Source of the DNA: Holdemanella sp. MSK.7.32
Lineage (GTDB): Bacteria > Bacillota_I > Bacilli_A > Erysipelotrichales > Erysipelotrichaceae
Assembly (NCBI RefSeq): GCF_024460475.1
Contig: NZ_JANFYN010000010.1
Location: 1-61,274, forward strand
Reading direction: 5' to 3'
Length of the DNA stretch: 61,274 bases
Part shown: one piece after another, positions 44,194-53,469 of the stretch
Layout: each line of letters opens with the position of its first letter
Position numbering within the stretch: the stretch's first letter is position 1
Notes under the pieces: generated by a model
Database searches by the model: none
What the model was told of the DNA's origin: nothing
What the model saw: the letters and a program-made list of their open reading frames with translations, nothing else
Program-made: the position numbers and the translations under genes

Positions 44194-44267
44194 GAGCTAT
44201 CAGCATTTGTGATAGCTCAGGGTCTTAGGGATATTCCCTAAATACTAGTCTTTTGTCCCCAAAAGAC
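44194..44267 (-). terminator. Tandem hairpins and terminator upstream of mobC
   Basis: On the minus strand, three stems follow one another: GTCTTTTG/CAAAAGAC (44248-44267), TTAGGG/CCCTAA (44225-44241) and GAGCTATC/GATAGCTC (44194-44218). The last is followed by TTTT and can end transcription. The array overlaps a 17-codon frame. It might also be part of the transfer origin, since oriT hairpins usually lie beside mobC. Confidence 0.55.
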
Positions 44268-44290
44268 GTTGCTTGTTACAACTGTAGACA

Positions 44291-44500
44291 TTAATTGGCT
44301 ACAGTCTTTTTCTTGTCCGAAATCAAATCTGCAAGATCTTGATCCATTTTTTCTAGCATTTCCTTCTTTTGATTCAATAATTTTAGATTCGCAGTTAGAA
44401 TATTGTTTTCATCCGAAAGTGCTTTGATTCGTTCTTCATTTTTGATTTTTTTCTTTTCGATATTGGCAATTCTTTTAATGATATCTTCGTATTTTATCAT
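44291..44500 (-). CDS. Small coiled-coil protein
   Basis: A 69-residue protein that is almost all heptad-like coiled coil (IANIEKKKIKNEERIKALSD, LNQKKEMLEKMDQDLADL). No enzymatic motif or known family. It is 17 bp downstream of the DUF5688 gene and likely co-expressed. Probably a structural or partner protein of the mobilisation complex (inference). Confidence 0.65.
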   Translation of the reverse strand: MIKYEDIIKRIANIEKKKIKNEERIKALSDENNILTANLKLLNQKKEMLEKMDQDLADLISDKKKTVAN

Positions 44501-44517
44501 TTTGAAATCCCCAATCT

Positions 44518-45216
44518 CTAATGAAGCAATTGCGAATATTTATGTTTATTGATTCGCTTTTCATAGTCATCTGCTTTTTCTAAAATGTGTTCGTCTTTAT
44601 CGTAATGATACAAATGATCAGATAGCTTTTTATCAGGATCGACCATCTCTGATTTGTTAACTGAAAGAAGCATTTCTTTGACATGATCAATATTTAAAGA
44701 TGGCGAATCACATAATGCAATACACTCATCTGTTGATGATGGAATAATATATAAGTTATGTTCTAATTTTTCAGCCAAATCATTTAAAACCCCTGCATAG
44801 AACATTGTGGCTGCACCATCTGTCTTGTGTTCATTTGTCAAAACAACAAGTTGATGTTCTTTTTCTTCTAAGGCTATATCTTTTGGAATTCCCATCAACA
44901 TGGTTTCTAGTGGAAGAATTTCAGGCTTCATCATGTTTGGAGATGAGATAAGTGCATCATTATGAAGTTTATTTACATCGATTCCATAGGCATCCATCAG
45001 TTGATTTGTAACCTTGGCTGCACAAAAACGTTCATCCGTAGTTTTGATCATGACCTTATAAACAATCGCAAGATCTCCAATAATGGTGTGAGGCATAGTG
45101 GTTAAATCATTTTTATTTTCTTCAGCATTGATAACTGTCATAAACAAATAATCTTTCACAGCATTGTAATCAAGCAGAGCATTAACATCATCTAAAACTT
45201 TGTCGTTGTGTACCAT
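44518..45216 (-). CDS. DUF5688 protein
   Basis: A 232-residue protein that matches DUF5688 (TMPHTIIGDLAIVYKV, NLYIIPSSTDECIAL). This family occurs in Firmicute mobile elements between the maintenance and mobilisation genes and has no known function. No membrane segment or catalytic motif is visible. A terminator lies upstream of its own ribosome site. Confidence 0.8.
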   Translation of the reverse strand: MVHNDKVLDDVNALLDYNAVKDYLFMTVINAEENKNDLTTMPHTIIGDLAIVYKVMIKTTDERFCAAKVTNQLMDAYGIDVNKLHNDALISSPNMMKPEILPLETMLMGIPKDIALEEKEHQLVVLTNEHKTDGAATMFYAGVLNDLAEKLEHNLYIIPSSTDECIALCDSPSLNIDHVKEMLLSVNKSEMVDPDKKLSDHLYHYDKDEHILEKADDYEKRINKHKYSQLLH

Positions 45217-45254
45217 TTTCCACTAACCTCCATCTTTAAATTCTTAAAATAAAA

Positions 45255-45276
45255 AGCCAATCTTTCTAGATTAGCT
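45255..45276 (-). terminator. Terminator upstream of DUF5688 gene
   Basis: On the minus strand, AGCTAATCT/AGATTGGCT (one G-T pair) with loop AGAA is followed by five T residues. Confidence 0.75.
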
Positions 45277-45300
45277 GTACTGAATTCCATAGTTTCTATA

Positions 45301-45630
45301 TTATTCATTTTCTAAGTTCTCCATTTCTTCATACAATCCATAGAAGGGATCACTGGTATCTATTTCATTTACTTCATCTTCATAACTATCAATCGCAAAT
45401 ATCATGTATTCAACAATATCGTTATACATATTTCGTTTTGCTTCTTCTAATGCATTGATTCCTTCTTCAAAGGAAATTGTTTCTAAAGTATTTGTGGAAG
45501 TTTCTTTTGCATATGTGTAATTTGTAATGGTATCTTCTACAGATTCCAACATGAGTAATTGTGCCTGTACGATTTGTTTATCTTTTGAATGTAAGTTTGC
45601 GTAATTATAAATTCTAGTGTTGTAAGTCAT
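45301..45630 (-). CDS. Hypothetical acidic protein of transfer region
   Basis: A 109-residue acidic protein (DTSDPFYGLYEEMENLENE at its end) with no recognised domain. The ATG at 45630 follows AAGGAGGAAAGAAC; a longer frame to 45717 lies inside the upstream gene and is not used. It overlaps the end of 45614-46162 by 17 bases, suggesting coupling. Confidence 0.65.
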   Translation of the reverse strand: MTYNTRIYNYANLHSKDKQIVQAQLLMLESVEDTITNYTYAKETSTNTLETISFEEGINALEEAKRNMYNDIVEYMIFAIDSYEDEVNEIDTSDPFYGLYEEMENLENE

Positions 45631-46162
45631 TGTTCTTTCCTCCTTTTGACTTTGGCTTTTCCATATCCATTTCATCGAGTTCAATGGAATAAACTCGTTC
45701 ATTTTGTTGTTCACCAAAAAGTTGAGCCATCAATTCTGAATCGTTCTTTGTGGATTCATAGGCATTCAAATATTCATTATCCACAAGATGAAATTTCTTC
45801 TTTTGCGTTTTTTCATTTTCTACAAGTTCTGTAGCTGTAATCTTTAATGCAGCTTCTTCATTAAGTTCCAAGCTATCTGGTGTTTTATTTAAGTCCATCA
45901 ACAACAATGTTTCATTAAAAAGGATTGGTTCTTCATCCTTCAATGCTTTCATCTGTTTAAACATGATATTTAAAAATTGTTTCTTTACCTGATCATTAAC
46001 CAATACTTCTACAGGCTGATCTAGAATATCTTTATAATGTTTTGATGGGACAACGGTCGGCTGCTTTGTGTCTGGATTGATATAGGCATAGGTCATACGA
46101 CTGATATTTTCACAGACTTCTTTTATCTTCATTTTCTGAAATAAATCAAATTGTTTATTCAA
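45614..46162 (-). CDS. Hypothetical protein of transfer region
   Basis: A 182-residue protein without membrane segments (FDLFQKMKIKEVCENISRM, KHYKDILDQPVEVLVND). I do not recognise a domain. It begins the gene group that leads to the DUF5688 protein and is preceded by a terminator, so it may have its own promoter. Confidence 0.65.
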   Translation of the reverse strand: MNKQFDLFQKMKIKEVCENISRMTYAYINPDTKQPTVVPSKHYKDILDQPVEVLVNDQVKKQFLNIMFKQMKALKDEEPILFNETLLLMDLNKTPDSLELNEEAALKITATELVENEKTQKKKFHLVDNEYLNAYESTKNDSELMAQLFGEQQNERVYSIELDEMDMEKPKSKGGKNNDLQH

Positions 46163-46204
46163 ATTGCATCACCTTTACTTTCTAAATTTGAATAATAAAA
46201 AAGA

Positions 46205-46220
46205 GAAAGTATCTACTTTC
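46205..46220 (-). terminator. Terminator after Toprim gene group
   Basis: On the minus strand, GAAAGTA/TACTTTC with a two-base loop is followed by TCTTTTTTATT. Upstream at 46.28-46.34 kb lie two further hairpins, GGTC-GTAA-GACC and GGCGGGT-AAGAC-ACCCGCC. Confidence 0.65.
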
Positions 46221-46326
46221 CCTTAATAATAATCACAAATTATATTTTTTCGGATTTCTTTCATGCATCCTCATCTTTCCAAAAGAAATGGCGGGTGTCT
46301 TACCCGCCTATGTGTGGACCCGGGTC

Positions 46327-46416
46327 TTACGACCAGCCCAAGCTTTTAAAAGCTCTTCTTTGCATAATCATCATAGCTAAATAATGCTTCAAAATCAAAT
46401 TATTTGTATTTCTCAT
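46327..46416 (-). CDS. 29-residue small protein coupled to Toprim gene
   Basis: ATG at 46416 overlaps the TGA of the Toprim gene (ATGA). The 29-codon frame is basic (IMQRRAFKSLGWS at its end), and its stop lies in the loop of a GGTC/GACC hairpin. It may be a real small protein or a leader peptide for the hairpins that follow. No ribosome site of its own is needed if translation is coupled. Confidence 0.4.
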   Translation of the reverse strand: MRNTNNLILKHYLAMMIMQRRAFKSLGWS

Positions 46417-47351
46417 AAATTATTTGTTGTTTTATTAACATATAATAACAATTCATTTACATCTTTGTGCATTTTCGGATGTTCATCTATGCATTGATAT
46501 TTTGAATTCAGAATAGAAATGATTTTTGCTGTTGCACCAATACCAACTTCATCATTATCTAGATGGAAGATAATTGTTTTGATATTTGGATTTCTTTCTA
46601 AATACGCTTTTAGTGCAATAGGAATATCCGCTTCTGATTTACTCGTAATCTTATCACTGGCTCCGGCAAGAGACAGATAATTAAATTCGGTATAATCCAT
46701 TTCATCCATTTTCAAAAGAGTCATATAGGATAATAAATCAATAGCTGCTTCAAACACATGAAGAACATCATTATTTACATTTGTGTAGTTGAAACTAAAT
46801 GCTTTATTACTTCCAGCATGATCCAATTTAAAATTTTTAAAGATACTTCGTTTAAATGCATACGCTGGTTTATCTTTATCATATCCAACAAACACTGCAT
46901 TCTTGAAGTTAGCGGATTGATAAATCATTCCTTTGGATATGAAATCATCCACAATTCCTTTATCGATTTTTCTAATTTCACATAAATAACGAATCACTAA
47001 ATCATTGTTCTTATCTTTAATAGGTAATTCAAATGGTTTTACAGGTTTTGGATGATAATAAGTGGTAACTGGTGCACTCACATTCATTAAATCTGATAAA
47101 TAGTTACACGCATCTTTAAATTCATATCCTTCCACAATAATCAAATAATCAAGTGCAGATGTTCCACCTTTGCCTTGTGACCACCAATACCATTTTCCAT
47201 TTGAAAAATGCAAGGAATCATGATCTCGATGATAATAATCTGTTCTCCCATTTTTTACTAACAGGTCTGGAGCATAGTTTCTTAAATAATCAAAAGCAGA
47301 TAAGGTTCTTACTTTTTCTAGAACGTCTTTTCGTATAAATCGTTGACTCAT
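46413..47351 (-). CDS. Toprim-domain protein with DUF3991, primase-like
   Basis: A 312-residue protein. The N-terminal DUF3991 region (HRDHDSLHFSNGKWYWWSQG) resembles a primase zinc-binding fold without Cys residues. It is followed by a Toprim domain with VFEAAIDLLSYM (the Glu motif) and IIFHLDNDEVGI (the DxD motif). Such proteins help start replication of transferred single strands or of the excised circle. It overlaps the ArdC-like gene by four bases (ATGA). Confidence 0.87.
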   Translation of the reverse strand: MSQRFIRKDVLEKVRTLSAFDYLRNYAPDLLVKNGRTDYYHRDHDSLHFSNGKWYWWSQGKGGTSALDYLIIVEGYEFKDACNYLSDLMNVSAPVTTYYHPKPVKPFELPIKDKNNDLVIRYLCEIRKIDKGIVDDFISKGMIYQSANFKNAVFVGYDKDKPAYAFKRSIFKNFKLDHAGSNKAFSFNYTNVNNDVLHVFEAAIDLLSYMTLLKMDEMDYTEFNYLSLAGASDKITSKSEADIPIALKAYLERNPNIKTIIFHLDNDEVGIGATAKIISILNSKYQCIDEHPKMHKDVNELLLYVNKTTNNL

Positions 47352-49027
47352 CTTTCCAACTCCTTGTTTTTTGGTGCCATTTTTGCAATTCCATGTTCTT
47401 TACAAAACTTACGTACACCACTTGGATTTTCTTTTGTGGATAATTCGAATTCATCTGTATAAACCGTTTCGACTTTGTATTTTTGTTCCTGGATATTGTG
47501 AATCCACTGATTCATAAATCGATTGAGTTCATTAGCACGAAATGGATCACCATCCACTCGTTCATAAAATTGAAGGTTATCCTGTTGATAAGACTGTGGA
47601 TAGAGCAGTCTGTTATCTTTATCCACTGTAAATTCAATATCTGGATCAGCCATTAGATCTCCATTCAATTCATAGTTATGAGCCATCGCAAAACGATTTT
47701 CATCAATGATTTCCACATTCAGATCCATAAAGCCAGGTGTTGCATATTTCATGTAGTAAGCATCATTTGTAAGTAATGGTTGGGCAATCTGTTCAAATAA
47801 TTCATAGTTTCTATGTTCGATTGAATTTTCAATAAACCAGTTCTTACTTAAATCAAAATTGGGATCCGTGAATGCTTCAAAACATATTGTTCGTAGTGTT
47901 TGATAATAGTCGTGATTGTTTCCAAATAAAAAAGCTTGATCAGAATATTCAAGCTTACTATTGATAACATCATAGATTTGTTGATCCACCATTTCATGAA
48001 TATCCGAAGTGGATACATTTGGATCATTTAATGCATCTTTATATTGTTCCATCAAAGAAGAAACTTGAATCACAATATCATGATTCATTTGTTCCATTTC
48101 TAATGGTGTTATATATTTACTTTTCATTTCTATCATATGCAGTTTCTCCTTGAATACAGGTTCTAGTTGTTCAATCATTTCATGAGCTGTACTTTGAATA
48201 TTAACTAAGATAGATTTCAATTCATCAAAATCTTTATCAGCATAGCTAGCAATATAACCAAATGAATATTCAGAAGTATCTAGTCCAAAATGATCACATA
48301 ATACAAAAGCCAACGATTCGGCTTCAATTTCTCGTTGGCTTTGATTTTTATCTGTTTGTTTATGAAGTATGCTGTGAGCATACTCATGAATTAATGTTTT
48401 GGCAATTTGTAGATCTTCCAAATCTTTATTAATCACAATCTTATCTTCTTTAGGAGAATAGTATCCCTTAGCTCCTGTCATGAGATTCAAATCTTCTGTT
48501 TCTGTTTTAAATTCAATGAGAATTGTACAGATAGATTGCACGGATTGAACGATTGCCTTAGCTTCATTATTAGAACCCGTTAAATCATGAATCAAAGAGG
48601 GAAGAGGATCACCAGAAGTTTGTGATATATCAAATACAGTAGTTGTTTTAAAACGAGTCACATTCACTTGCCGTTGTTCTTGAATAGGTGAACCAGCTTC
48701 ATCCAATTCAACATTTCCGTTTTCATCTACTTTATTAATTAATCGATCTTCTTTATACGTTACAGGAGCAAGAATCATCAATCCTTTTTCACCTTTATCC
48801 ACATGACGATTAAAGTTTGCCTGCCAGGAACGATATCCTGCAACTAAACTTGCATCTGGCTTTTGAGCCAATATCAATAAAGTGTTGTTCAATGAATAAT
48901 TGTGGAATTTGCTGCAACAAGATAAATATCGTTTAAAAGAATCAGAAGAATAAACATCTTTTACACCTTGTTCAATCATCTCAAAAGCTTGTTTAGTTTT
49001 TTCATCCGAAGATTTATAATTAGACAT
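47348..49027 (-). CDS. ArdC-like antirestriction/LtrC protein
   Basis: A 559-residue protein. The N-terminal ArdC-like single-strand-DNA-binding domain (FHNYSLNNTLLILAQKPDAS, VAGYRSWQANFNRHVDKGEKG) is followed by a zinc metallopeptidase-like motif HEYAH (~residue 214) and a long C-terminal region. LtrC/ArdC proteins coat incoming single strands and protect them from restriction. This could help an element that itself carries BREX and Mrr to enter new hosts. Confidence 0.88.
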   Translation of the reverse strand: MSNYKSSDEKTKQAFEMIEQGVKDVYSSDSFKRYLSCCSKFHNYSLNNTLLILAQKPDASLVAGYRSWQANFNRHVDKGEKGLMILAPVTYKEDRLINKVDENGNVELDEAGSPIQEQRQVNVTRFKTTTVFDISQTSGDPLPSLIHDLTGSNNEAKAIVQSVQSICTILIEFKTETEDLNLMTGAKGYYSPKEDKIVINKDLEDLQIAKTLIHEYAHSILHKQTDKNQSQREIEAESLAFVLCDHFGLDTSEYSFGYIASYADKDFDELKSILVNIQSTAHEMIEQLEPVFKEKLHMIEMKSKYITPLEMEQMNHDIVIQVSSLMEQYKDALNDPNVSTSDIHEMVDQQIYDVINSKLEYSDQAFLFGNNHDYYQTLRTICFEAFTDPNFDLSKNWFIENSIEHRNYELFEQIAQPLLTNDAYYMKYATPGFMDLNVEIIDENRFAMAHNYELNGDLMADPDIEFTVDKDNRLLYPQSYQQDNLQFYERVDGDPFRANELNRFMNQWIHNIQEQKYKVETVYTDEFELSTKENPSGVRKFCKEHGIAKMAPKNKELER

Positions 49028-49061
49028 CTCATCACCGTCCTTTCTAAAATAGGGTAAAAGA

Positions 49062-49085
49062 AAAGCACTACCGAAGTAATGCTTT
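49062..49085 (-). terminator. Terminator upstream of ArdC-like gene
   Basis: On the minus strand, AAAGCATTAC and GTAGTGCTTT pair around a TTCG tetraloop with one G-T pair, followed by TCTTTT. It ends the HEPN-like gene unit. Confidence 0.85.
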
Positions 49086-49114
49086 CATATGGTATCTCAA
49101 CATGAATTTATTCA

Positions 49115-49546
49115 TTAATATCCACGATATTTATAAAGCATATCACTGAGCTCTTCATTTTTCTTTATAAAATCCAACAAATATTCTTTGGTTATTTCAA
49201 ATTGAATATTTCCATCTTTTTTTCGAGTTTTTGTCGCAAGTATTTGCTCTCCTTGTTTTGATGTAATTCTAAATCCATGAATTATTCTATTTCTCATCTC
49301 AACTATTTCAGAAAATAATATTTCAATATCCTTATTTCCTGTATTTCTAGAAATTGTATCTGCTATAGATTTTTTAAGTTTTCCAGATTCCAAATCAATA
49401 AGATTATACCAATCATATGCATTGCTTGTATGAATAATATTTTCTATAATAAATCCATTATTTGAACTAAAGACACACAGAGCACTACCCAACAATTCAC
49501 GATATTCTTTTGAGGGTAATGATTGTCTTGTGTAAGGTTCGTACAT
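49115..49546 (-). CDS. HEPN-like protein
   Basis: A 143-residue helical protein with the motif EMRNRIIHG (an R-x4-H arrangement) characteristic of HEPN ribonucleases. The end is Lys- and Tyr-rich (LSDMLYKYRGY). HEPN proteins are often RNase toxins or defence effectors. No paired nucleotidyltransferase antitoxin is adjacent. It has its own ribosome site and is flanked by a terminator, so it is a separate transcription unit within the ICE. Confidence 0.6.
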   Translation of the reverse strand: MYEPYTRQSLPSKEYRELLGSALCVFSSNNGFIIENIIHTSNAYDWYNLIDLESGKLKKSIADTISRNTGNKDIEILFSEIVEMRNRIIHGFRITSKQGEQILATKTRKKDGNIQFEITKEYLLDFIKKNEELSDMLYKYRGY

Positions 49547-49631
49547 TTTTATGCCTCCTCGTTTTGTAATCTATCTAATCCAACAATAGCATAGAACTAT
49601 TAACATTTCATGAATTTATAGATTTTTTGAA

Positions 49632-50375
49632 TTAGTCTGTTCTTTTTGCTAGTATCACAATTCTCTTGTTATCATTTCTTGTATCGCAAGTCACTAAAGT
49701 CATCAGCTTATCATCCGTATTGACTGAAATACCTGTTTTATAAAGCCCTCGATTGATAGAATCAGAAATAAAGGCATTGAATGAAGTATCTGAATCCCAA
49801 CTGGATTGTGTAAATTCTAAAGAATCATTTAAATTGTTTAGATCTACATTCATTACTTCAAATATCTGATAAGTTCTTGTTTCATTTTCTGTAATGAACT
49901 TGAATGTTTGATGTTCTTTGTAGCAGCTTTGATCAATATAGCTCATTAATGGAGTAAAAATGATACTATTCCATTTACTAGAATGCCCATAGATGACAAC
50001 ATTTTTAGAATCAATATTTCCATCTGCTGATACAAAAGGGATACCTGCATTGGCATATTCTTTCTTGATGTTTTTTCGCACATAGTAGTCATTATCTGGA
50101 GCCTGTACAACAGGTTCATAAATAACCCGATTATCGAATTCTAGAATACCAACTACGTCTTTATTTGTTTTTTGGAGTAAAGATAAAGAAAGCTCCTTTT
50201 CAGAAGCTCCCTTATCATCTTTATTATCCTTTGCTGTTTTACTTGGTTTAGATTCTACATAGTATTCTGAATAATCATAAGATTTCTTTGTTCCAAACTC
50301 ACTATATAGAATGCCACCTAATAGACTTGCAGTAACTATCGCAAGTGCTGCTATTTTTATTTTCTTATGTTTCAT
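49632..50375 (-). CDS. srtB: Class B sortase
   Basis: A 247-residue transpeptidase with an N-terminal membrane anchor (IKIAALAIVTASLLGGILY) and the class B catalytic residues: His131 in YGHSSKW, Cys230 in TLVTCDTR and Arg238. Class B enzymes attach proteins with NPxTG-like or related signals. Here the candidates are the adhesin ending PNTG next door and the LRR protein ending NPKTG plus membrane segment at 32010. Its ribosome site (AGGGG) lies within the last codons of the adhesin gene. A decayed close relative is at 61018-61188. Confidence 0.93.
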   Translation of the reverse strand: MKHKKIKIAALAIVTASLLGGILYSEFGTKKSYDYSEYYVESKPSKTAKDNKDDKGASEKELSLSLLQKTNKDVVGILEFDNRVIYEPVVQAPDNDYYVRKNIKKEYANAGIPFVSADGNIDSKNVVIYGHSSKWNSIIFTPLMSYIDQSCYKEHQTFKFITENETRTYQIFEVMNVDLNNLNDSLEFTQSSWDSDTSFNAFISDSINRGLYKTGISVNTDDKLMTLVTCDTRNDNKRIVILAKRTD

Positions 50376-50380
50376 ACTAT

Positions 50381-53300
50381 TTATACCCCTGTATTTGGAA
50401 CAACGATACGTGCATTTTCAAAATAATAAATGATTGTATCCGTATCCTTATCACCTTCAACTTTATAAGCTTTGGATTTATCGGCTAACTGATAAGAAGT
50501 AGGCGCTTTGATTTCCTTGAACTCATATTCATGGCCGTAAATGGCATCCGCTAATACTGCTTTTCCATCTTTGATCACATGTTTACTAACCTTGTCATCA
50601 CCAACTTTACGAGAATAATAAATTCCATCATCTACATCTAAGATGATTTGTTTATTTTCATCCGTTTTAACTGTCTTGATGATCTTTTTGAAATCTTCAT
50701 CCTTAGAGATTTCGTATTCTTCATTAGCATCATCACCAACGATCATTAACTGACCAGATGCAAGGGTAGTGACAAAAGATTTAGCTGTCTTATCATAGAC
50801 TTCAAAAATGGCTCCATTTAAGAAATGATCATGATGATCTTTATCCACCTTGTTGACATCTAGTTCAATACGACGTTTTTCATTGTGCAATTCCATAGGA
50901 ACGATAACAGTTGATTTTGTTGTATCTTCATCATAGTTGAATGTGAAATCATGTTTTTCTTCATCTAATTTAAAGCCTACATTTGTTTCAAGTTCTTTAA
51001 CGTAATAATCACCTGTAGGAAGATCTAAATGTTCAACATTTTTACCATCTTTATCAATCGTTAATGTGCCAACTAGTCCATCAGCAGGAATGATGACTTT
51101 ATCATCTACAGTAATATCCTTTTTAGAATAAACACCAAAGACAACATCTTTGTAGGCTTCTTTATCTTCATCTTCAAATGTCTTAGTGATCTGTAAATCC
51201 AACTTTTGTCTTTCGTTGACATAAGACTGTTTGATTTCGACTACATCGATCATCTGACCCGCATATTCAATATCAAAGTTATAGCTGTTTTCATATAATA
51301 CATATCCAGTCTGTGTTGTGGTTTCTTTAATAGAATATTTACCTAACTGAAGCAATGATGAAGTTGTAACACCATCACCTGTAGTAAATGTATCTACAAC
51401 ATCTCCTTTGTGGAACCATACTGTTCCTTCTGGAGTAACGATATCTTCACGTGCTGTGATTTCATACGTAACACCAGATAGATATTTTTCTTTATAGACT
51501 GGTGAATAAAGTGTTCCATAATCTGTTTCGGATTCTTTAGCTCCTGACAACATTTCACCACTCTTTTCAACATAGACCTGTCCTTTTTGTGTTTTGTTGT
51601 CAAAGTTCATAAAAATTTCTGTACTTGATCCATCTACATTGATTGGAATTTCCGTATCTTTTAATACGTAACCATGTGGTGCTTTGATTTCAACCAATTT
51701 ATATTCTCCATATTTTAAAGGAGCAGGTAAGTGAACAGAACCATCCTCATCGGTTTTAAATACATCTGTTGTATATTTTTTAGGATATGTCACAGTCTGA
51801 GTTACATAGTTTCCATCTGCATCTTTGATTTTGAATTCAACACCAGCAGCAGGAATACGTTTACCTGTTTCACTGTCCGTTTTATAGATGGTTAATTCGG
51901 CTTTGATTGTATCGTTATAGATATTGTAAAAATAGGTCTTTTGATCTTTATCAATCTTTACTTCAAATGGTTTTAAAATATCATAGCCAGTTGTTTCATG
52001 TTCTTTGACGATATATGTTCCATAAGGAAGATAATCACTGATTGCTCGACCATCTTCATCCGTTGTTAGTGTAGATACAACTTTGCCACTTGATTTTAGG
52101 ATAATATCAAACTTAAATCCTTTACCAGGCTTTTGAACATTCGACTGGAATAATCCATATTTCTCTTTATCGATTGTCTTGGCAATTTCAATACGACCTT
52201 TAATAACCTGATCTTTGATTGTTGTAGAAAAAGTTGAAGGAGTATTATTACCTGAATATTTGAGTTCAACACTATTACAAGAACTGTTTGTTAAATATCC
52301 TTCTGGAGAAGTGACCTCACATACATTCAAAGTTGTTCCCACTGGATATTTTTTAGATTTAGCTTTTGAACCATTTGTCGTAATTGTTTCTAAAGTATTT
52401 CCACTTGAATCTTTGATGGCAAATGTTGCTCCATTGAAAGTTGCATCACCTTGCGTAGATGTTCCAGTTTCTGCATCTTGCTTTTCAACTTCGATATCAG
52501 CATATAGCAATTCAAAATTTAATTTGAAATTAGGAGAAGGATCTCTTCTGCTTGCCAGATAAATAACACGCTGATAACCTCCACTTCCATAAATAATATT
52601 GACGTCTCTTGCTCCAAAGTTTCTTGAGAAGGTAAGTGTTTTATCATAGTTTTCTGAAGTGATGGATACCGTTAAATCATTTCCATTTACAGAAGCATTA
52701 ACACCATTTCCACTTGTAATAGAATAATTGCTTAATGTTCCTTTTGAATCTGTTAAAGTAACTGGAGTATTTAGTCCCATTTTGATTGTTTGGTTATTGA
52801 ATGAAGGTCTTCCTTGAGGTGTACTTCTTAAGTTGTTAATTTCATTCATTTCATTTGAAATATCATATGTTGTCGTTCCATCCATATAGTACGGTTGATA
52901 CCAATTGCCAGTAACAACTTGCCAGATCATGATTTGAGTAGCTACATAATAGTTTTCACTTTCATGTCCTGGATAAGAATAACCATAATAATTGATTTCC
53001 CAAATAGCTTGTCTTTGGCTTTCACTTAGTTCATCCCATTTGGCACTATCTGGAACATAATCATTACCAGCTATAAACAATTGCATCGGCTCAATACAAA
53101 ATACGGTTTTATCACCAACATATAAATGTGAGATATAATCAAATCCGTACTGGTTTTCGATATAAATCATGGCATATCGTGTCCCACAGGAAGTTGTATC
53201 GGTCATCATCGTATCATTTTCATTTATGATTTGATCCGGAAATACATCTTCCAAATAGCCTAATTCTGTAATTGTATCTAAATCATTTTCTGTAGTAGTT

Positions 53301-53395
53301 TCTTCTGCATGTACTGTGATTATATTCATAAATGAATTCAATATCACTAGTGCAGAAAGTAAGAACTTGCTGCCTTTCTTTAATATATTTTTCAT
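50381..53395 (-). CDS. Thioester-domain, VaFE/SpaA-repeat surface adhesin
   Basis: A 1004-residue secreted protein. A signal peptide (KFLLSALVILNSFMNIITVHA) precedes a thioester domain with Cys100 in VFCIEP and Gln154 in VATQIMIW. Five or more Cna-B/VaFE-type repeats follow, with Lys, Asn and Glu positions for isopeptide bonds. The thioester can bind host or cell surfaces covalently. It ends IVVPNTGV-stop: a sorting-like motif with no hydrophobic helix or positive tail. It lies 5 bp before the sortase gene. It could be attached by the sortase in a non-standard way or be secreted; a truncation is the alternative. It is probably the contact factor of the ICE. Confidence 0.9.
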   Translation of the reverse strand: MKNILKKGSKFLLSALVILNSFMNIITVHAEETTTENDLDTITELGYLEDVFPDQIINENDTMMTDTTSCGTRYAMIYIENQYGFDYISHLYVGDKTVFCIEPMQLFIAGNDYVPDSAKWDELSESQRQAIWEINYYGYSYPGHESENYYVATQIMIWQVVTGNWYQPYYMDGTTTYDISNEMNEINNLRSTPQGRPSFNNQTIKMGLNTPVTLTDSKGTLSNYSITSGNGVNASVNGNDLTVSITSENYDKTLTFSRNFGARDVNIIYGSGGYQRVIYLASRRDPSPNFKLNFELLYADIEVEKQDAETGTSTQGDATFNGATFAIKDSSGNTLETITTNGSKAKSKKYPVGTTLNVCEVTSPEGYLTNSSCNSVELKYSGNNTPSTFSTTIKDQVIKGRIEIAKTIDKEKYGLFQSNVQKPGKGFKFDIILKSSGKVVSTLTTDEDGRAISDYLPYGTYIVKEHETTGYDILKPFEVKIDKDQKTYFYNIYNDTIKAELTIYKTDSETGKRIPAAGVEFKIKDADGNYVTQTVTYPKKYTTDVFKTDEDGSVHLPAPLKYGEYKLVEIKAPHGYVLKDTEIPINVDGSSTEIFMNFDNKTQKGQVYVEKSGEMLSGAKESETDYGTLYSPVYKEKYLSGVTYEITAREDIVTPEGTVWFHKGDVVDTFTTGDGVTTSSLLQLGKYSIKETTTQTGYVLYENSYNFDIEYAGQMIDVVEIKQSYVNERQKLDLQITKTFEDEDKEAYKDVVFGVYSKKDITVDDKVIIPADGLVGTLTIDKDGKNVEHLDLPTGDYYVKELETNVGFKLDEEKHDFTFNYDEDTTKSTVIVPMELHNEKRRIELDVNKVDKDHHDHFLNGAIFEVYDKTAKSFVTTLASGQLMIVGDDANEEYEISKDEDFKKIIKTVKTDENKQIILDVDDGIYYSRKVGDDKVSKHVIKDGKAVLADAIYGHEYEFKEIKAPTSYQLADKSKAYKVEGDKDTDTIIYYFENARIVVPNTGV

Positions 53396-53432
53396 CTTCT
53401 TTTTCCTTTCATTTAGGTTGTTGCAACAAAAA

Positions 53433-53452
53433 AGCGAGAATTTTTCCTCGCT
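53433..53452 (-). terminator. Terminator between PBECR4 and adhesin genes
   Basis: On the minus strand, AGCGAG/CTCGCT is followed by TTTTTTG. Confidence 0.8.
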
Positions 53453-53469
53453 AAAATAATGTATTTCAT

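Noticed and set aside
50360..50400. A programmed frameshift that fuses the adhesin to the sortase membrane helix.
   Set aside because: No convincing slippery heptamer or downstream stem was found; kept only as a possibility in the adhesin finding.
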